A stretch of DNA of 64,000 nt from Streptomyces hygroscopicus subsp. hygroscopicus (GCF_030269125.1 NZ_BSSM01000014.1:62001-126000), one strand, 5' to 3'; positions 9,196-18,426 are shown, counted from the first letter of the stretch. The notes: generated by a model not told the origin, from the sequence alone. Numbers and translations are program-made.

Positions 9196-12021
9196 TCACG
9201 CCAGCTGCCGCTGGACCAGTTCGTGCAGCCGTCCCGTGGTGTCCGCGAGCAGTTCGGCGGGGCTGCCCTGCTGGACGACCCGGCCCTCCTCCATCACGAT
9301 CACCCGGTCCGCGTCGAGGACCGTGGACAGGCGGTGGGCGATGACCACGCGGGTGGCGTGGAGCTTGCGGGTGCTGTCGATGACGATGCGCTGGGTGTCG
9401 TTGTCCAGGGCGCTGGTCGCCTCGTCGAGGAAGAGGACGCGGGGGCGGCGGATCAGCGCCTGGGCGATCATCAGGCGCTGGCGCTGGCCCCCGGAGACCG
9501 AGCCGCTGCCGGAGACGATGGTGTGCAGGCCCATCGGCATGCGCTCGATGTCCTCCGCGAGCCCCGCCATCTCCGCCGCCGCCATCGCCTCCTCGGGGGT
9601 GTACGGCTCGGTGCCGCAGATGACGTCGAGGATGGATCCGGTGAACGGCTGGGCGTGCTGGAGCACCACCCCGCACTGGCGGCGCACCGCCGACTGGTCC
9701 AGCGCCGCGAGGTCCTGGCCGTCGTAGAGGACGCTGCCGGAGACCGGCCGGTCGAAGCCGATCAGCAGCCGCAGTAGGGTGGACTTGCCGCAACCGCTGG
9801 GGCCGACGACCGCGACGAACTCGCCGGGGCGGATCGTGAAGGTGACGTCGTCCAGGACGAGCGGGCCGTCGTCGGCGTACCGGAAGGAGAGGCGGCGGGC
9901 CTCCAGTGCGCCGGAGAGCGGCCCGGGGCGGGTGCTCGCGGCGCGGACCTCGGGGGCGGCGTCCAGGACCGGCCGGATCTCCTCGAACAGCGGCAGCGCG
10001 GCCACCGCCGACACCAGCGAGCCGGTCAGCTGGGTGACCGAGGTCAGCACCATCGTCACCGACGTGTTGAAGGTGAGGAAGTCCGCCGCCGACAGTGTGC
10101 CCTTCGCCGGTCCCGCGAGCAGCATGAACATCAGCAGCGAGCACACCGGCAGGTAGACCGCGCCGAGCACGGTGGTCAGGTTCTTGATCCGCCCCGCCTT
10201 CCGCTGGAGCTCCCGGCCGCGCGCGAACTCCCGTGCCCAGGCGGCGTACGCGTAGTTCTCCGCGGCCGCGACGCGCAGCTTGGGCAGCCCGCGCAGGGTC
10301 TGGAAGGCCTGGTTGTTCAGCCGGTTGCCGAGCACCACCAGCCGCCGCTGCCAGCGCACCTGCCACAGCCCGAGCCCCAGGAACACGGCCGCGATGACGA
10401 CCAGCATGCCGACCGCCGCGAGCGCCATCGGCACGCTGTACCACAGCAGCAGGCCGAGGTTCATCGCGCCGACCGTCACCGACTGGGCGACCACCGGGCC
10501 GACGCCCGCCAGCATCCGGCGCATCGCGCTGATCCCCATGGCGGCACTGGCCAGTTCGCCGGTGGAGCGCGTGGTGAAGAACCGGGTGGGCAGCCGCAAC
10601 AGCCGGTCCCAGACGGCCGGTTGCAGCGCCGCCTCGACGCGGCCCTCCAGGCGCAGGATGGAGAGGTTCTCCAGCAGTGTGAACGCCGTCGACACCACCC
10701 CGCTCACCATGACCGCCAGACACACCTGGACGATCAGGCCCTCCTCGGCCCTCGGCACGTACTCGCCGAGCACCTTGCCGGTGGCGATCGGCACCAGCGC
10801 TCCGATCGCCACCGTCACCAGCCCCGCGAGCAGCAGGCCGAGCAGATCGCCGCGGGCGCCGCTCATGGTGAAGCGGAGCAGGCCGAGCGGGGAGAGCGCC
10901 TGGTCGGGCAGCGGCCGGTAGAACATCACCGCGCGCGGCTCGAAGTCCTCGGCGTTCACCTTGCCGACCGGGGTCTCCCGGCCGGTGCCGGGGTGGACGG
11001 CCGCGTAGCCGCCACGCCGCCACAGCAGCGCGACCGGCGCCCCGGACAGTGCCCGCCGCCCCACCAGTGGGCCCACGTTCTCCCGCCACCAGCGGCCTTC
11101 GAGGCGTACGGCGCGGGTGCGTACCCGGGAAGCGAGCGCCACCCGCTCGACCGGATCGAGGCGCTCGCTCTCGGTGCCGCTGCGCGCGGGCTCGGCCAGC
11201 GTGATCCCGGCCGCCTCCGCCACCAGCACGCAGGCCGCGTACGTGGCGTCGGCGTCGGCGGCCGTCGTACGACGTCCCGAGCGGCGGCCGATCGAGGCCA
11301 GCAGGGTGCGGTCCGCCTGGGCGCCCGCGGCCTCACCGGCCTTGATACCGGCGGCCGTCCGGGTCTCGTGGCTGCGCTCCAGCTGCTCGATCCAACGGTC
11401 CAGCGCGGTCAGCAGCCGGTACTGCTGGTCGACCATCGACTGCCACAGCGCCGGGTCCACCAGCAGATCGGCGGCGGCCTCCGCGCCGTACAGGGAGCCG
11501 TACTGGACGCTGCCGGGCGGCACCTGCATCCAGAACACGTCGTCGTCCGTGGGGACTTCGGGCCGCTCCTCGGCCATCGGGGCCTGGAAGAGGACGGACA
11601 GGCCGCGGCCGACGCCGAGCGCGAGGGCGTACTCCAGCGGGCTGGAGGCGGGCGGCACGTACTGGGGCCGCCCGTACTCGTCGTACGACCAGGTCTGGGT
11701 GCCCGCCGGCTGGTACAGCTCGCGGAGGTTCACCCGGTGCACCACGCAGTCGCGCACCGGGCGGGCCACCAGGGTGTGCTGGGGACCCGTGACCGGGCCG
11801 AGCAGCAGCGCGCCCGCCTCCAGACGGCCCAGGTGGTGCCAGTGGCCCTGCCGGCCGGCGTCCACCGCGAACAGGTCCAGGGCGCCGGCCGCCACCAGCC
11901 ACAGCACCTCGGGCCCCGCCAGGTCGAGGCGGGTGAACCCGGCGCAGTCGACCCGGGTGCCGAGGGTGCCCAGTGCCCCGAGCACCAGGTCGCCGTCGTA
12001 CCCCTCCTGAACAGACGTCAT
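9196..12021 (-). CDS. NHLM-type peptide export ABC transporter, second subunit
   Basis: A 941-residue half-transporter. The first 400 or so residues are a soluble extension with a cyclic-nucleotide-binding-like beta-roll at the start (about 10-120), as in NHLM bacteriocin-system ATP-binding proteins. They are followed by an ABC membrane domain (about 430-700) and an ATPase domain with Walker A GPSGCGKST, signature VSGGQ (replacing LSGGQ), Walker B VLFLDEATSALD and the switch His in VIAHRLSTV. It has no peptidase domain, so it should pair with the C39 transporter encoded just upstream. The two genes overlap in TGATG, implying coupling. The substrate is inferred to be the double-glycine peptide of the same operon. 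Confidence 0.88.
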   Translation of the reverse strand: MTSVQEGYDGDLVLGALGTLGTRVDCAGFTRLDLAGPEVLWLVAAGALDLFAVDAGRQGHWHHLGRLEAGALLLGPVTGPQHTLVARPVRDCVVHRVNLRELYQPAGTQTWSYDEYGRPQYVPPASSPLEYALALGVGRGLSVLFQAPMAEERPEVPTDDDVFWMQVPPGSVQYGSLYGAEAAADLLVDPALWQSMVDQQYRLLTALDRWIEQLERSHETRTAAGIKAGEAAGAQADRTLLASIGRRSGRRTTAADADATYAACVLVAEAAGITLAEPARSGTESERLDPVERVALASRVRTRAVRLEGRWWRENVGPLVGRRALSGAPVALLWRRGGYAAVHPGTGRETPVGKVNAEDFEPRAVMFYRPLPDQALSPLGLLRFTMSGARGDLLGLLLAGLVTVAIGALVPIATGKVLGEYVPRAEEGLIVQVCLAVMVSGVVSTAFTLLENLSILRLEGRVEAALQPAVWDRLLRLPTRFFTTRSTGELASAAMGISAMRRMLAGVGPVVAQSVTVGAMNLGLLLWYSVPMALAAVGMLVVIAAVFLGLGLWQVRWQRRLVVLGNRLNNQAFQTLRGLPKLRVAAAENYAYAAWAREFARGRELQRKAGRIKNLTTVLGAVYLPVCSLLMFMLLAGPAKGTLSAADFLTFNTSVTMVLTSVTQLTGSLVSAVAALPLFEEIRPVLDAAPEVRAASTRPGPLSGALEARRLSFRYADDGPLVLDDVTFTIRPGEFVAVVGPSGCGKSTLLRLLIGFDRPVSGSVLYDGQDLAALDQSAVRRQCGVVLQHAQPFTGSILDVICGTEPYTPEEAMAAAEMAGLAEDIERMPMGLHTIVSGSGSVSGGQRQRLMIAQALIRRPRVLFLDEATSALDNDTQRIVIDSTRKLHATRVVIAHRLSTVLDADRVIVMEEGRVVQQGSPAELLADTTGRLHELVQRQLA

Positions 12022-14246
12022 CAACGCTCCCTGACCAGCGCCGCGTACGCGCCGCCACGCGCCACCAGCTCCTCGTGCCGCCCGCGTTCGACCACCGTGC
12101 CGTGCTGGAGCACGACGATCTCGTCGCTGTCGCGGACCGTGCTCAGCCGGTGCGCGATCACCACGCAGGCGCAGCCGCGGCGGCGCAGGTTGTCCATCAC
12201 CACCAGCTCGGTCTGCGCGTCCAGCGCGCTGGTCACCTCGTCGAGCACCAGGATGCTCGGCCGTCGCACCAACGCCCTCGCGATCTCCAGCCGTTGGCGC
12301 TGCCCGCCGGAGAAGTTGCGGCCGTCCTGCTCGACCTCGCCGTGGATGCCGCCGGGCCGCCGCGCCACCACCTCGTACAGGGCGGCGTCCTTCAGCGCCT
12401 CCACCACCGCCTCGTCCGGGATCGAGGGGTCCCACAGGGCGACGTTGTCGCGGACCGAGCCCTCGAAGAGGAAGACCTCCTGGTCCACGAAGGAGACGGA
12501 GGCGGCGAGCGCGCCGCGCGGGATGTCCTCCAGGCGGCGGCCGTCGATGCGGATCACCCCGTCCCAGGGCGCGTACAGTCCCGAGATCAGCCTGGACACC
12601 GTGGACTTGCCGCTGCCCGAGCCGCCGACGAGCGCCACCTGCCGCCCGGGGCCCACGGTCAGGTCGAAGCCGGTCAGCAGCGGTTTGTCCAGCGGGCTGT
12701 AGCCGAACGTGACGTTCTCCAGTTCGACGTGGCCGTGCAGTCGGCGGGTGGAGTCTCCGGGGCCGCCGCGGGCGTGGAGCGGGTCGGCCCGGAAGTCCTC
12801 CACGTCCTTGAGGCGGGCCACGTCGGCCGCGAAGTCCTGGATGCGGCCCGCCACCCCGTTGAGCCGGGTGAGCGGTGCGGTGAAGCGGGTGACCAGCGCC
12901 TGGAAGGCCACCAGCAGACCCACCGAGACATGGCCCTCGACGGCGCGCAGACCGCCGATCCACAGGATCAGCGCGCTGTTGAACGTGGCCAGCGTCGGCG
13001 CGACCACCCCGAGCCACGCGCTCGGCACCCCGAGCCGCTGCTGCTCCTCCAGCGTGGTGGCGTGCTGCCCGGCCCACTTGCGGAAGTAGCCGTCCTCACC
13101 ACCGGTCGCCTTCATCGTCTCGATCAGCTGGAGCCCGGTGTAAGCGGTGTCGGTCAGCCGGGCGGTGTCCGCGCGCAGCTTCGCCGTACGGGTCGCGCGC
13201 AGCCGTACGACCAGCCGCATGGCGAGGACGTTCAGCAGGGCCACACCGATGCCGACGAGCGTCAGCTGCGCGTCGTAGGTGTAGAGGAGCACCGCGTAGA
13301 GCACGACCACGATCGCGTCCACACCGGCCGCCGCGAGGTCGCGGGCCAGGGTCTCGGCGACCTGGTCGTTGGACTGGAGGCGCTGCACCAGGTCGGCGGG
13401 GGAGCGCTGGGCGAAGAACGTCACCGGCAGCCGCAGCAGATGACGCAGGAAGCGGGCGCTGGTCAGGGTGGAGGAGATGATCCGGCCGTGCAGCAGATTG
13501 GCCTGCTGCAACCAGGTCAGCACCAGGGTGAGCAGCACACAGGCGGCCATCGAGGCGAACAGCACGCCGAGCAGCGAGGTCTGGCCGCCGATCAGGAACA
13601 TGTCGATGTAGGTGCGGCTCAGCGCCGGTACGGCCGCGCCGACCGCGACCAGCAGCAGGCTGGCCAGCACCGCGGCGGGCAGGGTGCCCGCGGTGCCGCG
13701 CAGCCGGGCCGGCATCGCGCCCAGTACGCCCGGCTTGCGCCCGCCCCGGGTGAAGTCCGCGCCGGGCTCCAGCACCAGGACGACACCGGTGAAGCTGCCG
13801 TCGAACTCCTCCAGGGGCACGAAACGGCGGCCCTTGGCGGGGTCGTTGATGTGGATGCCGCGCCGGCCCAGGCGGCGGCCCATGCCGTCGTAGACGACGT
13901 AGTGGTTGAACTCCCAGAACAGGATGGCCGGGGCGCGCACCTCGGCGAGGGCGGCCAGGTCCATCTGCATGCCCTTGGCGGTCAGGCCGTAACCGCGCGC
14001 CGCCTTCAGGAGGTTGCTGGCGCGCGAGCCGTCCCGGGAGACGCCGCAGGCGATGCGCAGCTCCTCCAGCGGGACATGGCGGCCGTAGTGGCCGAGGACC
14101 ATCGCGAGGGAGGCGGCGCCGCACTCGACGGCCTCCATCTGGAGCACGGTGGGTGTACGGGCCCTGCCGGTACGGGACTTCGGGCCCGGACGCCGGGCGG
14201 GCGCGGCGCGTCTGCGGCCGTGGGTCTGCGGGGGAGCGGGCGTCAC
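12021..14246 (-). CDS. NHLM-type ABC transporter with C39 peptidase domain
   Basis: A 741-residue peptidase, permease and ATPase fusion that removes double-glycine leaders and exports the mature peptide. The C39 domain (about 30-160) has Gln36, catalytic Cys42 (QMEAVECGAASLAMV), His in FWEFNHYVVYD and Asp in INDPAKG. The six-helix membrane domain spans about 200-470. The ATPase has GGSGSGKST, FSGGQRQR and ILVLDEVTSALD. Start GTG 14246 overlaps the stop of the HlyD gene (GTGA). The frame is open further upstream to 14348, but that overlaps HlyD and adds unrelated residues. Catalytic residues are all present, so leader cleavage should work. Confidence 0.93.
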   Translation of the reverse strand: MTPAPPQTHGRRRAAPARRPGPKSRTGRARTPTVLQMEAVECGAASLAMVLGHYGRHVPLEELRIACGVSRDGSRASNLLKAARGYGLTAKGMQMDLAALAEVRAPAILFWEFNHYVVYDGMGRRLGRRGIHINDPAKGRRFVPLEEFDGSFTGVVLVLEPGADFTRGGRKPGVLGAMPARLRGTAGTLPAAVLASLLLVAVGAAVPALSRTYIDMFLIGGQTSLLGVLFASMAACVLLTLVLTWLQQANLLHGRIISSTLTSARFLRHLLRLPVTFFAQRSPADLVQRLQSNDQVAETLARDLAAAGVDAIVVVLYAVLLYTYDAQLTLVGIGVALLNVLAMRLVVRLRATRTAKLRADTARLTDTAYTGLQLIETMKATGGEDGYFRKWAGQHATTLEEQQRLGVPSAWLGVVAPTLATFNSALILWIGGLRAVEGHVSVGLLVAFQALVTRFTAPLTRLNGVAGRIQDFAADVARLKDVEDFRADPLHARGGPGDSTRRLHGHVELENVTFGYSPLDKPLLTGFDLTVGPGRQVALVGGSGSGKSTVSRLISGLYAPWDGVIRIDGRRLEDIPRGALAASVSFVDQEVFLFEGSVRDNVALWDPSIPDEAVVEALKDAALYEVVARRPGGIHGEVEQDGRNFSGGQRQRLEIARALVRRPSILVLDEVTSALDAQTELVVMDNLRRRGCACVVIAHRLSTVRDSDEIVVLQHGTVVERGRHEELVARGGAYAALVRER

Positions 14247-15049
14247 GGGAGCAGCCAATCGACGGGGTGCTGGTCGGCCAGCCGGATCGAGGCGGAGGCG
14301 AGGGTCATGGATTCCAGACGGAAGGGCGGCCCGTCGGCGGTCGACCACCGGTAACCGCTCCTGGTCTCCCCGGAGTCGTCCAGGCGCACGGTCACGGCGA
14401 CCGGGCGGCCGTCCCTGGTGAACTGCCGGCCGAGCTGGCTGTCGCCGAGGAACGCGGCGATCGACTGGGCGGACTGCGCGGACCGGTCCACCGAGCGCAC
14501 CCGGCCGTGCAGCACGCCGTAGCGCTGCGCCGGCACCGAGGAGACGGTGAGGTCGACGGAGGCGTGTGCGGGGATGGCGGCGGCGTTCTCGGCGGGCACG
14601 TACACGGTGGCGTACAACGGGTCCCCGGGGTGGGCGACCTTCTCGACGGCGGCCACGTCGGTGCCGGTCCGGACGATCTGCCCGATGGTGGCGGCGAGCG
14701 TGGTGACGCGGCCCGCGGCGACCGTGCGCACGACTGAATCCCCTTGGGCGGTACGGATCTTGACCACCGGGGCGTTGGCGGGCAGCTGCTCGCCCTGCCG
14801 GGTGAGGACGGCCGTCACCTGCCCCGCCACGGGACTCTGCAGCACATAACTTCCCTGCCCGTGCGTGAGGATGGCGTCCGCGTTCACCGTGGAGGCGACC
14901 GAACCGGTGACCGCCCAGACGGAGGCCGCGGCCATGACGGCCACGGTGACACCGAGCGCGAGCCGGCCCTGCGGGCGGGCGAGCCGCACCGGGAGGTCCA
15001 GTTCCTGGGGCGACCGGAGCTTGGCGAGAGCCTGTTGGCGGAACTGCAC
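14243..15049 (-). CDS. HlyD-family membrane-fusion adaptor of the peptide exporter
   Basis: A 268-residue periplasmic-adaptor-like protein. A cytoplasmic N-terminus (FRQQALAKLRSPQELDLPVRL) leads to one membrane helix (about 33-52), then a lipoyl/barrel-sandwich region (VLQSPVAGQVTAVLTRQGE and GRVTTLAATIGQIVRTGTDV) and a beta-barrel. The short form without a long coiled coil matches NHLM-system secretion proteins; the N-terminal LRSPQELDLPV is typical of them. Start GTG 15049 follows GAGGGA with 6 nt spacing. It is the first of three overlapping transport genes, so it is probably made in fixed ratio with both ABC proteins. Confidence 0.87.
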   Translation of the reverse strand: MQFRQQALAKLRSPQELDLPVRLARPQGRLALGVTVAVMAAASVWAVTGSVASTVNADAILTHGQGSYVLQSPVAGQVTAVLTRQGEQLPANAPVVKIRTAQGDSVVRTVAAGRVTTLAATIGQIVRTGTDVAAVEKVAHPGDPLYATVYVPAENAAAIPAHASVDLTVSSVPAQRYGVLHGRVRSVDRSAQSAQSIAAFLGDSQLGRQFTRDGRPVAVTVRLDDSGETRSGYRWSTADGPPFRLESMTLASASIRLADQHPVDWLLP

Positions 15050-15091
15050 GGAACTTCCCTCACCTGTGGTGCGGATGACGGGGTTTCGGGA

Positions 15092-15136
15092 CGCCCGGCA
15101 GTCCCGGAGCCGGGGCGGCTCCGGGACTGCCGGGCG
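15092..15136 (-). terminator. 20-bp perfect hairpin between precursor and exporter genes
   Basis: Perfect 20-bp inverted repeat (arms 15092-15111 and 15117-15136, 5-nt loop), 12 nt after the precursor stop and 43 nt before the HlyD start. It is likely a strong partial terminator or RNA-stabilising stem, allowing much more precursor mRNA than exporter mRNA. No T-run follows, so read-through is possible. Confidence 0.75.
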
Positions 15137-15148
15137 TGAGGAGGGTGG

Positions 15149-15364
15149 TCAGAGACCGGCGACCAGGCCGGTGACCGGGGCCACGTTCAGGCCGGTGACA
15201 CCCTCGACCGTGCCGATGGCCGTGCCGGCCAGGTCGGAGACCGGGGCGATGCCGTTGACGGCGCCGGTCACGGTGCCGAGGGCGTTCACCTGCAGACCGC
15301 CGGAGACGGCGTCCAGCTCGGCGTCGGCGATCTCGGCGGTCTCGACCTGGGGGGTGGAGTTCAT
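15149..15364 (-). CDS. Double-glycine-leader peptide precursor (Cys-free core)
   Basis: A 71-residue precursor: a 23-residue acidic leader ending in ELDAVSGG, the classic C39 peptidase recognition motif, then a 48-residue core. The core has no Cys, His, Lys, Arg, Trp, Tyr or Phe. It is rich in Gly, Val, Ala, Thr and Leu, and is an imperfect duplication: ALGTVTGAVNGIAPVSDLAG followed by AIGTVEGVTGLNVAPVTGLV plus AG. ATG 15364 is chosen because AGGGAAG lies 8 nt upstream; an in-frame GTG at 15394 would add 10 residues. Lanthionine formation is impossible without Cys, although dehydration of Ser/Thr cannot be excluded. An unmodified membrane-active or self-assembling peptide is the simplest reading. 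The exact biological role is unknown. Confidence 0.85.
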   Translation of the reverse strand: MNSTPQVETAEIADAELDAVSGGLQVNALGTVTGAVNGIAPVSDLAGTAIGTVEGVTGLNVAPVTGLVAGL

Positions 15365-15832
15365 GATGGAACTTCCCTTCATATGGATCTTCACAAGGGG
15401 GGAACGGCCCCCGCCGGGAAACGGACGGAAGGCCGCGGCCGCGGGTGGCGGGCTCCGTCGCCGGGGCCCGTCGGCCCCCCGCGGTGCGAAGGATCAAAGC
15501 ACGCGGGCCGCGCGCGCTTCCACTCAATCAGGGCCCTCACCAGGGAACTTGATGCACGAGAGGACTCAACCGTGCAGGCGCGGGCACGTCTTGTCGGCGA
15601 CTTTTTCACATGCCGCACCGCATCGTCGCGGCCGCGGGCTTGCCTCGGGCGCCGTGCCCGGCAATCGCGCGCGCCGGAGGCGGGCAGGCGGCGCGCGGAT
15701 GTGCAGAAGAGCCGACCGCGGTGCCTTCGTTGAGCATTCAATGTGCAGATTCCCTGAAGCGTGGCTTCCGGTACGCGACGGGAACCGACCGCCACCGATC
15801 GACCGCGGAGCGTGTCGTTCCGGGTGGGGGAC
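15365..15832. other. Upstream region of the precursor gene, no gene seen
   Basis: 468 bases holding the 5' region of the leftward precursor gene and the 3' flank of the phosphatase gene. TTGAGT occurs twice on the minus strand, near 15568 and 15525, but no -10 at a good distance is evident. No second precursor peptide was found. Confidence 0.4.
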
Positions 15833-17971
15833 TCAGCCGTCGCCCGCCCGCAGGAGCAGCACTGCCACGTCGTCCAGCCGCGCCCCCGCCGGCACGCTCG
15901 CGCGGATCAGCTCGTCCGCGAGGGCCTCCAACGGCAGATCGCCGGCCTCCGCGAGCCGGGCACCCAGCTCGGAGAGGGCGTCCTCGATGTCGACACCCGG
16001 GGCTTCCACCAGGCCGTCGGTGTAGAGCACGAGGACCGAGCCGGGCGCGAGCGACACCTCCGTCGTCGGGTACGACGCCGACGCCTCGATGCCGAGCAGC
16101 GGGCCCCCGGCCAGGTCCAGCACGCGCACCCGGCCGTCGGGGCGTCTGAGCAGCGGCGGCGGATGCCCCGCGCGCGCCATCACGGCCTGTCCGGCCACCG
16201 GATCCAGCCGCAGGTACAGACAGCTGGCGAACAACTCCGAGCCCAGATCGACCAGCAGCCGGTTGATGCTGACCATCACCTCGTGCGGGCCCTGCCCCAC
16301 CGCGGTGTACGCCCGCACCCCGGTGCGCAGCTGCCCCATCAGGCCCGCCGCCGTGACGTTGTGCCCCTGCACGTCCCCGATCACCGCCGCCGCCAAGGGG
16401 CCGGCCCGCACCAGATCGTAGAAGTCGCCGCCGATCTCCATGCCCTGGGTGGCCGGCAGGTACCGGGCCGCCGCCTCCACACCCGGCAGCGCCGGCAGCG
16501 AGTGCGGCAGCAGCGCCTGTTGCAGTCCGTGCGCCAGCTGGTGCTCGGCGTCGTACAGCATCGCGCGCTCCAGGGCCTGCGCGATCAGCCCGCCGAGCGC
16601 GGTGAGCACGGCCCGTTCGTCGGCGTGGAAGACCCGCGGCTCGGCGTACGCCAGCACACAGGCGCCGACCGGCCGACCGGAGGCGATCAGCGGCAGGTAC
16701 GCCCAGGCCGCGAAGCCGTCCGGGCTCTCCCCGCGCTCCGGATAGAGCCGCCTCAGCTGCTCCCGGGACTCGAAGAACGCGGGCACCCCGCTGCTCAGCG
16801 CGCGCATGCCCGGGGTCCGCTCGGACAGCGGCAGCCCGTCGAACCGGTCCACCGCGTGCGGATCGGTGTACCCGCGGTGCCCCAGCACATGCAGCCGCCC
16901 GGCCTCGGCCGAGGCCATCACCATCGCCCGGCAGCCGACCGTCGGCGCCAGCTCGTCCCACACCAGCCGCACCACGTCCCGCACCCCCACCGCCTCGGTC
17001 AGCGCGCCCGCCAGGCTCAGCACCTGCGAGATCGTCACCAGCCGCGGCGCGCCCGACTCCGCCACCGCGCTGCCCGGGGCCACGTCGCCCATCGGCCGCG
17101 CCCGTCCGACGCGCACGCTGAGCCCGGTCAGGCTCGGGTACAGCCGGAACGACAGCCAGTCGCCGGGCGGCCGCAGCGCCACGAACGAGGTAGGCCGCTG
17201 GCTCAGCAGCGCGGCCCGGTAGCGGTCCTCGTACGTCGGATCGTTCAGCCAGGGCACGGACACCCACGGCAGGGTGCCGAGCAGCTCCTCCGCGGTCAGC
17301 CCGAGCAGGGTGGCGGCGGCCGGGCTGACGTAGCCGATGCGGCCGCGCAGATCCAGCGACACCAGGCCGTACGGCAGCCGGGCCACCATCCGGGCCGCCT
17401 CGACGGTGCCCAGCGTGCCCGCCAGCTCCGGCGCGGGCGCCGCGAGCAGATCGTGCTCACGGCCCAGCGGCCTGTGCTCCGCCGAGGCCCGTTCGAGGCG
17501 GACCGCCAGCCGCTCGCAGGCCGCGGTCAGCCGGGCGCGCTCCTCGGCGGACAGCTCCGACGGATGCCCGCCGGGCCAGGTCACGAACACCGCGCCGTAG
17601 ACCTCGTGTTCCGTCGCCACCGGCAGCGCGGCCAGCGCGAACGGGTACGGCAGCACCACCGCGACCCGCGGATAGCGCCCCGCCATCTCCTCCTCGCCGC
17701 TCACCCACACCAGCTCCCGCCGCCGCACCGCGTCCACGACCGGGAGCGGCGCGCCGAGCCCCAGCCGCTCCCACGGCGCCGCGAACGCCCGGGGCAGGCC
17801 CGCGTGCACCGCCATCTCCAGCACCGGCTCGTCGCGACGGAGCAGGTACACGGCGCCGGAGTGGGCGTGCACCTCCTCCATCATCGAGGCCAGCGCGACC
17901 GACAGCACCGGCTCGCCGCCCGGTCTCCCGGCGGCCGCCGGTGCCCGCGTGGGCCCTGGCCCTTCGGACAC
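15833..17971 (-). CDS. PP2C/SpoIIE phosphatase with GAF-PAS-GAF sensor region
   Basis: A 712-residue Ser/Thr phosphatase of the RsbU/SpoIIE type, which dephosphorylate anti-sigma-factor antagonists. Order: N-terminal GAF-like (about 20-165), PAS (about 190-290, VSLDLRGRIGYVSPAAATLLG), second GAF (about 305-470), PP2C (about 480-712) with metal-site motifs GGDFYDLV, GDVQGHN, YTDGLVEAPG and DDVAVLLL. All expected acidic residues are present, so it should be active. GTG 17971 has AGGAGG 8 nt upstream; GTG 17980 sits directly against that site. It is transcribed alone. No anti-sigma or antagonist gene lies adjacent, so its partner is not predictable. Confidence 0.88.
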   Translation of the reverse strand: MSEGPGPTRAPAAAGRPGGEPVLSVALASMMEEVHAHSGAVYLLRRDEPVLEMAVHAGLPRAFAAPWERLGLGAPLPVVDAVRRRELVWVSGEEEMAGRYPRVAVVLPYPFALAALPVATEHEVYGAVFVTWPGGHPSELSAEERARLTAACERLAVRLERASAEHRPLGREHDLLAAPAPELAGTLGTVEAARMVARLPYGLVSLDLRGRIGYVSPAAATLLGLTAEELLGTLPWVSVPWLNDPTYEDRYRAALLSQRPTSFVALRPPGDWLSFRLYPSLTGLSVRVGRARPMGDVAPGSAVAESGAPRLVTISQVLSLAGALTEAVGVRDVVRLVWDELAPTVGCRAMVMASAEAGRLHVLGHRGYTDPHAVDRFDGLPLSERTPGMRALSSGVPAFFESREQLRRLYPERGESPDGFAAWAYLPLIASGRPVGACVLAYAEPRVFHADERAVLTALGGLIAQALERAMLYDAEHQLAHGLQQALLPHSLPALPGVEAAARYLPATQGMEIGGDFYDLVRAGPLAAAVIGDVQGHNVTAAGLMGQLRTGVRAYTAVGQGPHEVMVSINRLLVDLGSELFASCLYLRLDPVAGQAVMARAGHPPPLLRRPDGRVRVLDLAGGPLLGIEASASYPTTEVSLAPGSVLVLYTDGLVEAPGVDIEDALSELGARLAEAGDLPLEALADELIRASVPAGARLDDVAVLLLRAGDG

Positions 17972-18426
17972 GCCGACCACCTCCTCCTACGGCCGCGTGT
18001 CGCACTCGGGACCAAGACTCCTCCGTGGCGGCGCCCAGCGCACGGCGAGCGCCCCGCGCGAGGCCCGGTCGAGGGTGCGGGCCGGGACGCTCCTCGGAGG
18101 GCCCGCCGTGCGGTGAACGCCTTCCCCCGCTCCAGCCGGGTCACCGCGTCCGCCCCGTCGGCGGCCGGCCCCGCGCGCCGCCGGCCCTCCTTCGGCACCA
18201 CCCGGCGGCGGCCGCGGGAACTCCGGCACCTGGAAGGACGGCGCTCGCCGGTCCGGGACCGGCCTGCCGGTGCCGTCCGCCACCGCGGGGACCGGCGTGC
18301 CGCGCTCGTCCACGACGTACCGCCGCGCGAACGCGCCGTGTCTCGGCAAGGAGAAGGCCGTTCGGTGCCTTCGCCGCGTGGGGGCCTCGGTTGCCGGTTG
18401 GACAGGCGCGCCGGCCGGACCGCGCC
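17972..18426. other. Gap with a possible decayed minus-strand coding stretch
   Basis: No intact gene. On the minus strand, about 18350 down to 18205, one frame shows strong G/C third-position bias and non-simple content (RRYVVDERGTPVPAV, then SFQVPEFPRPP). Below 18190 the coding-like signal moves to another frame (GADAVTRLERGKAFTARRAL). There is no start with a ribosome-binding site. This may be a frameshifted remnant, or chance composition. Confidence 0.25.

Noticed and set aside
7892..11089. Minus-strand open frame of about 1065 codons beside the ABC gene
   Set aside because: It is a shadow of the real transporter frame and of the hemerythrin gene; no domain is visible.
12022..13077. N-terminal extension of the second ABC protein into the peptidase-ABC gene
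   Set aside because: The extra residues are an off-frame shadow; ATG 12021 overlaps the upstream stop in TGATG, as expected in this operon.
15149..15364. Annotation of the precursor as a lanthipeptide
   Set aside because: The core contains no Cys and no LanM/LanB/LanC-like gene is nearby.
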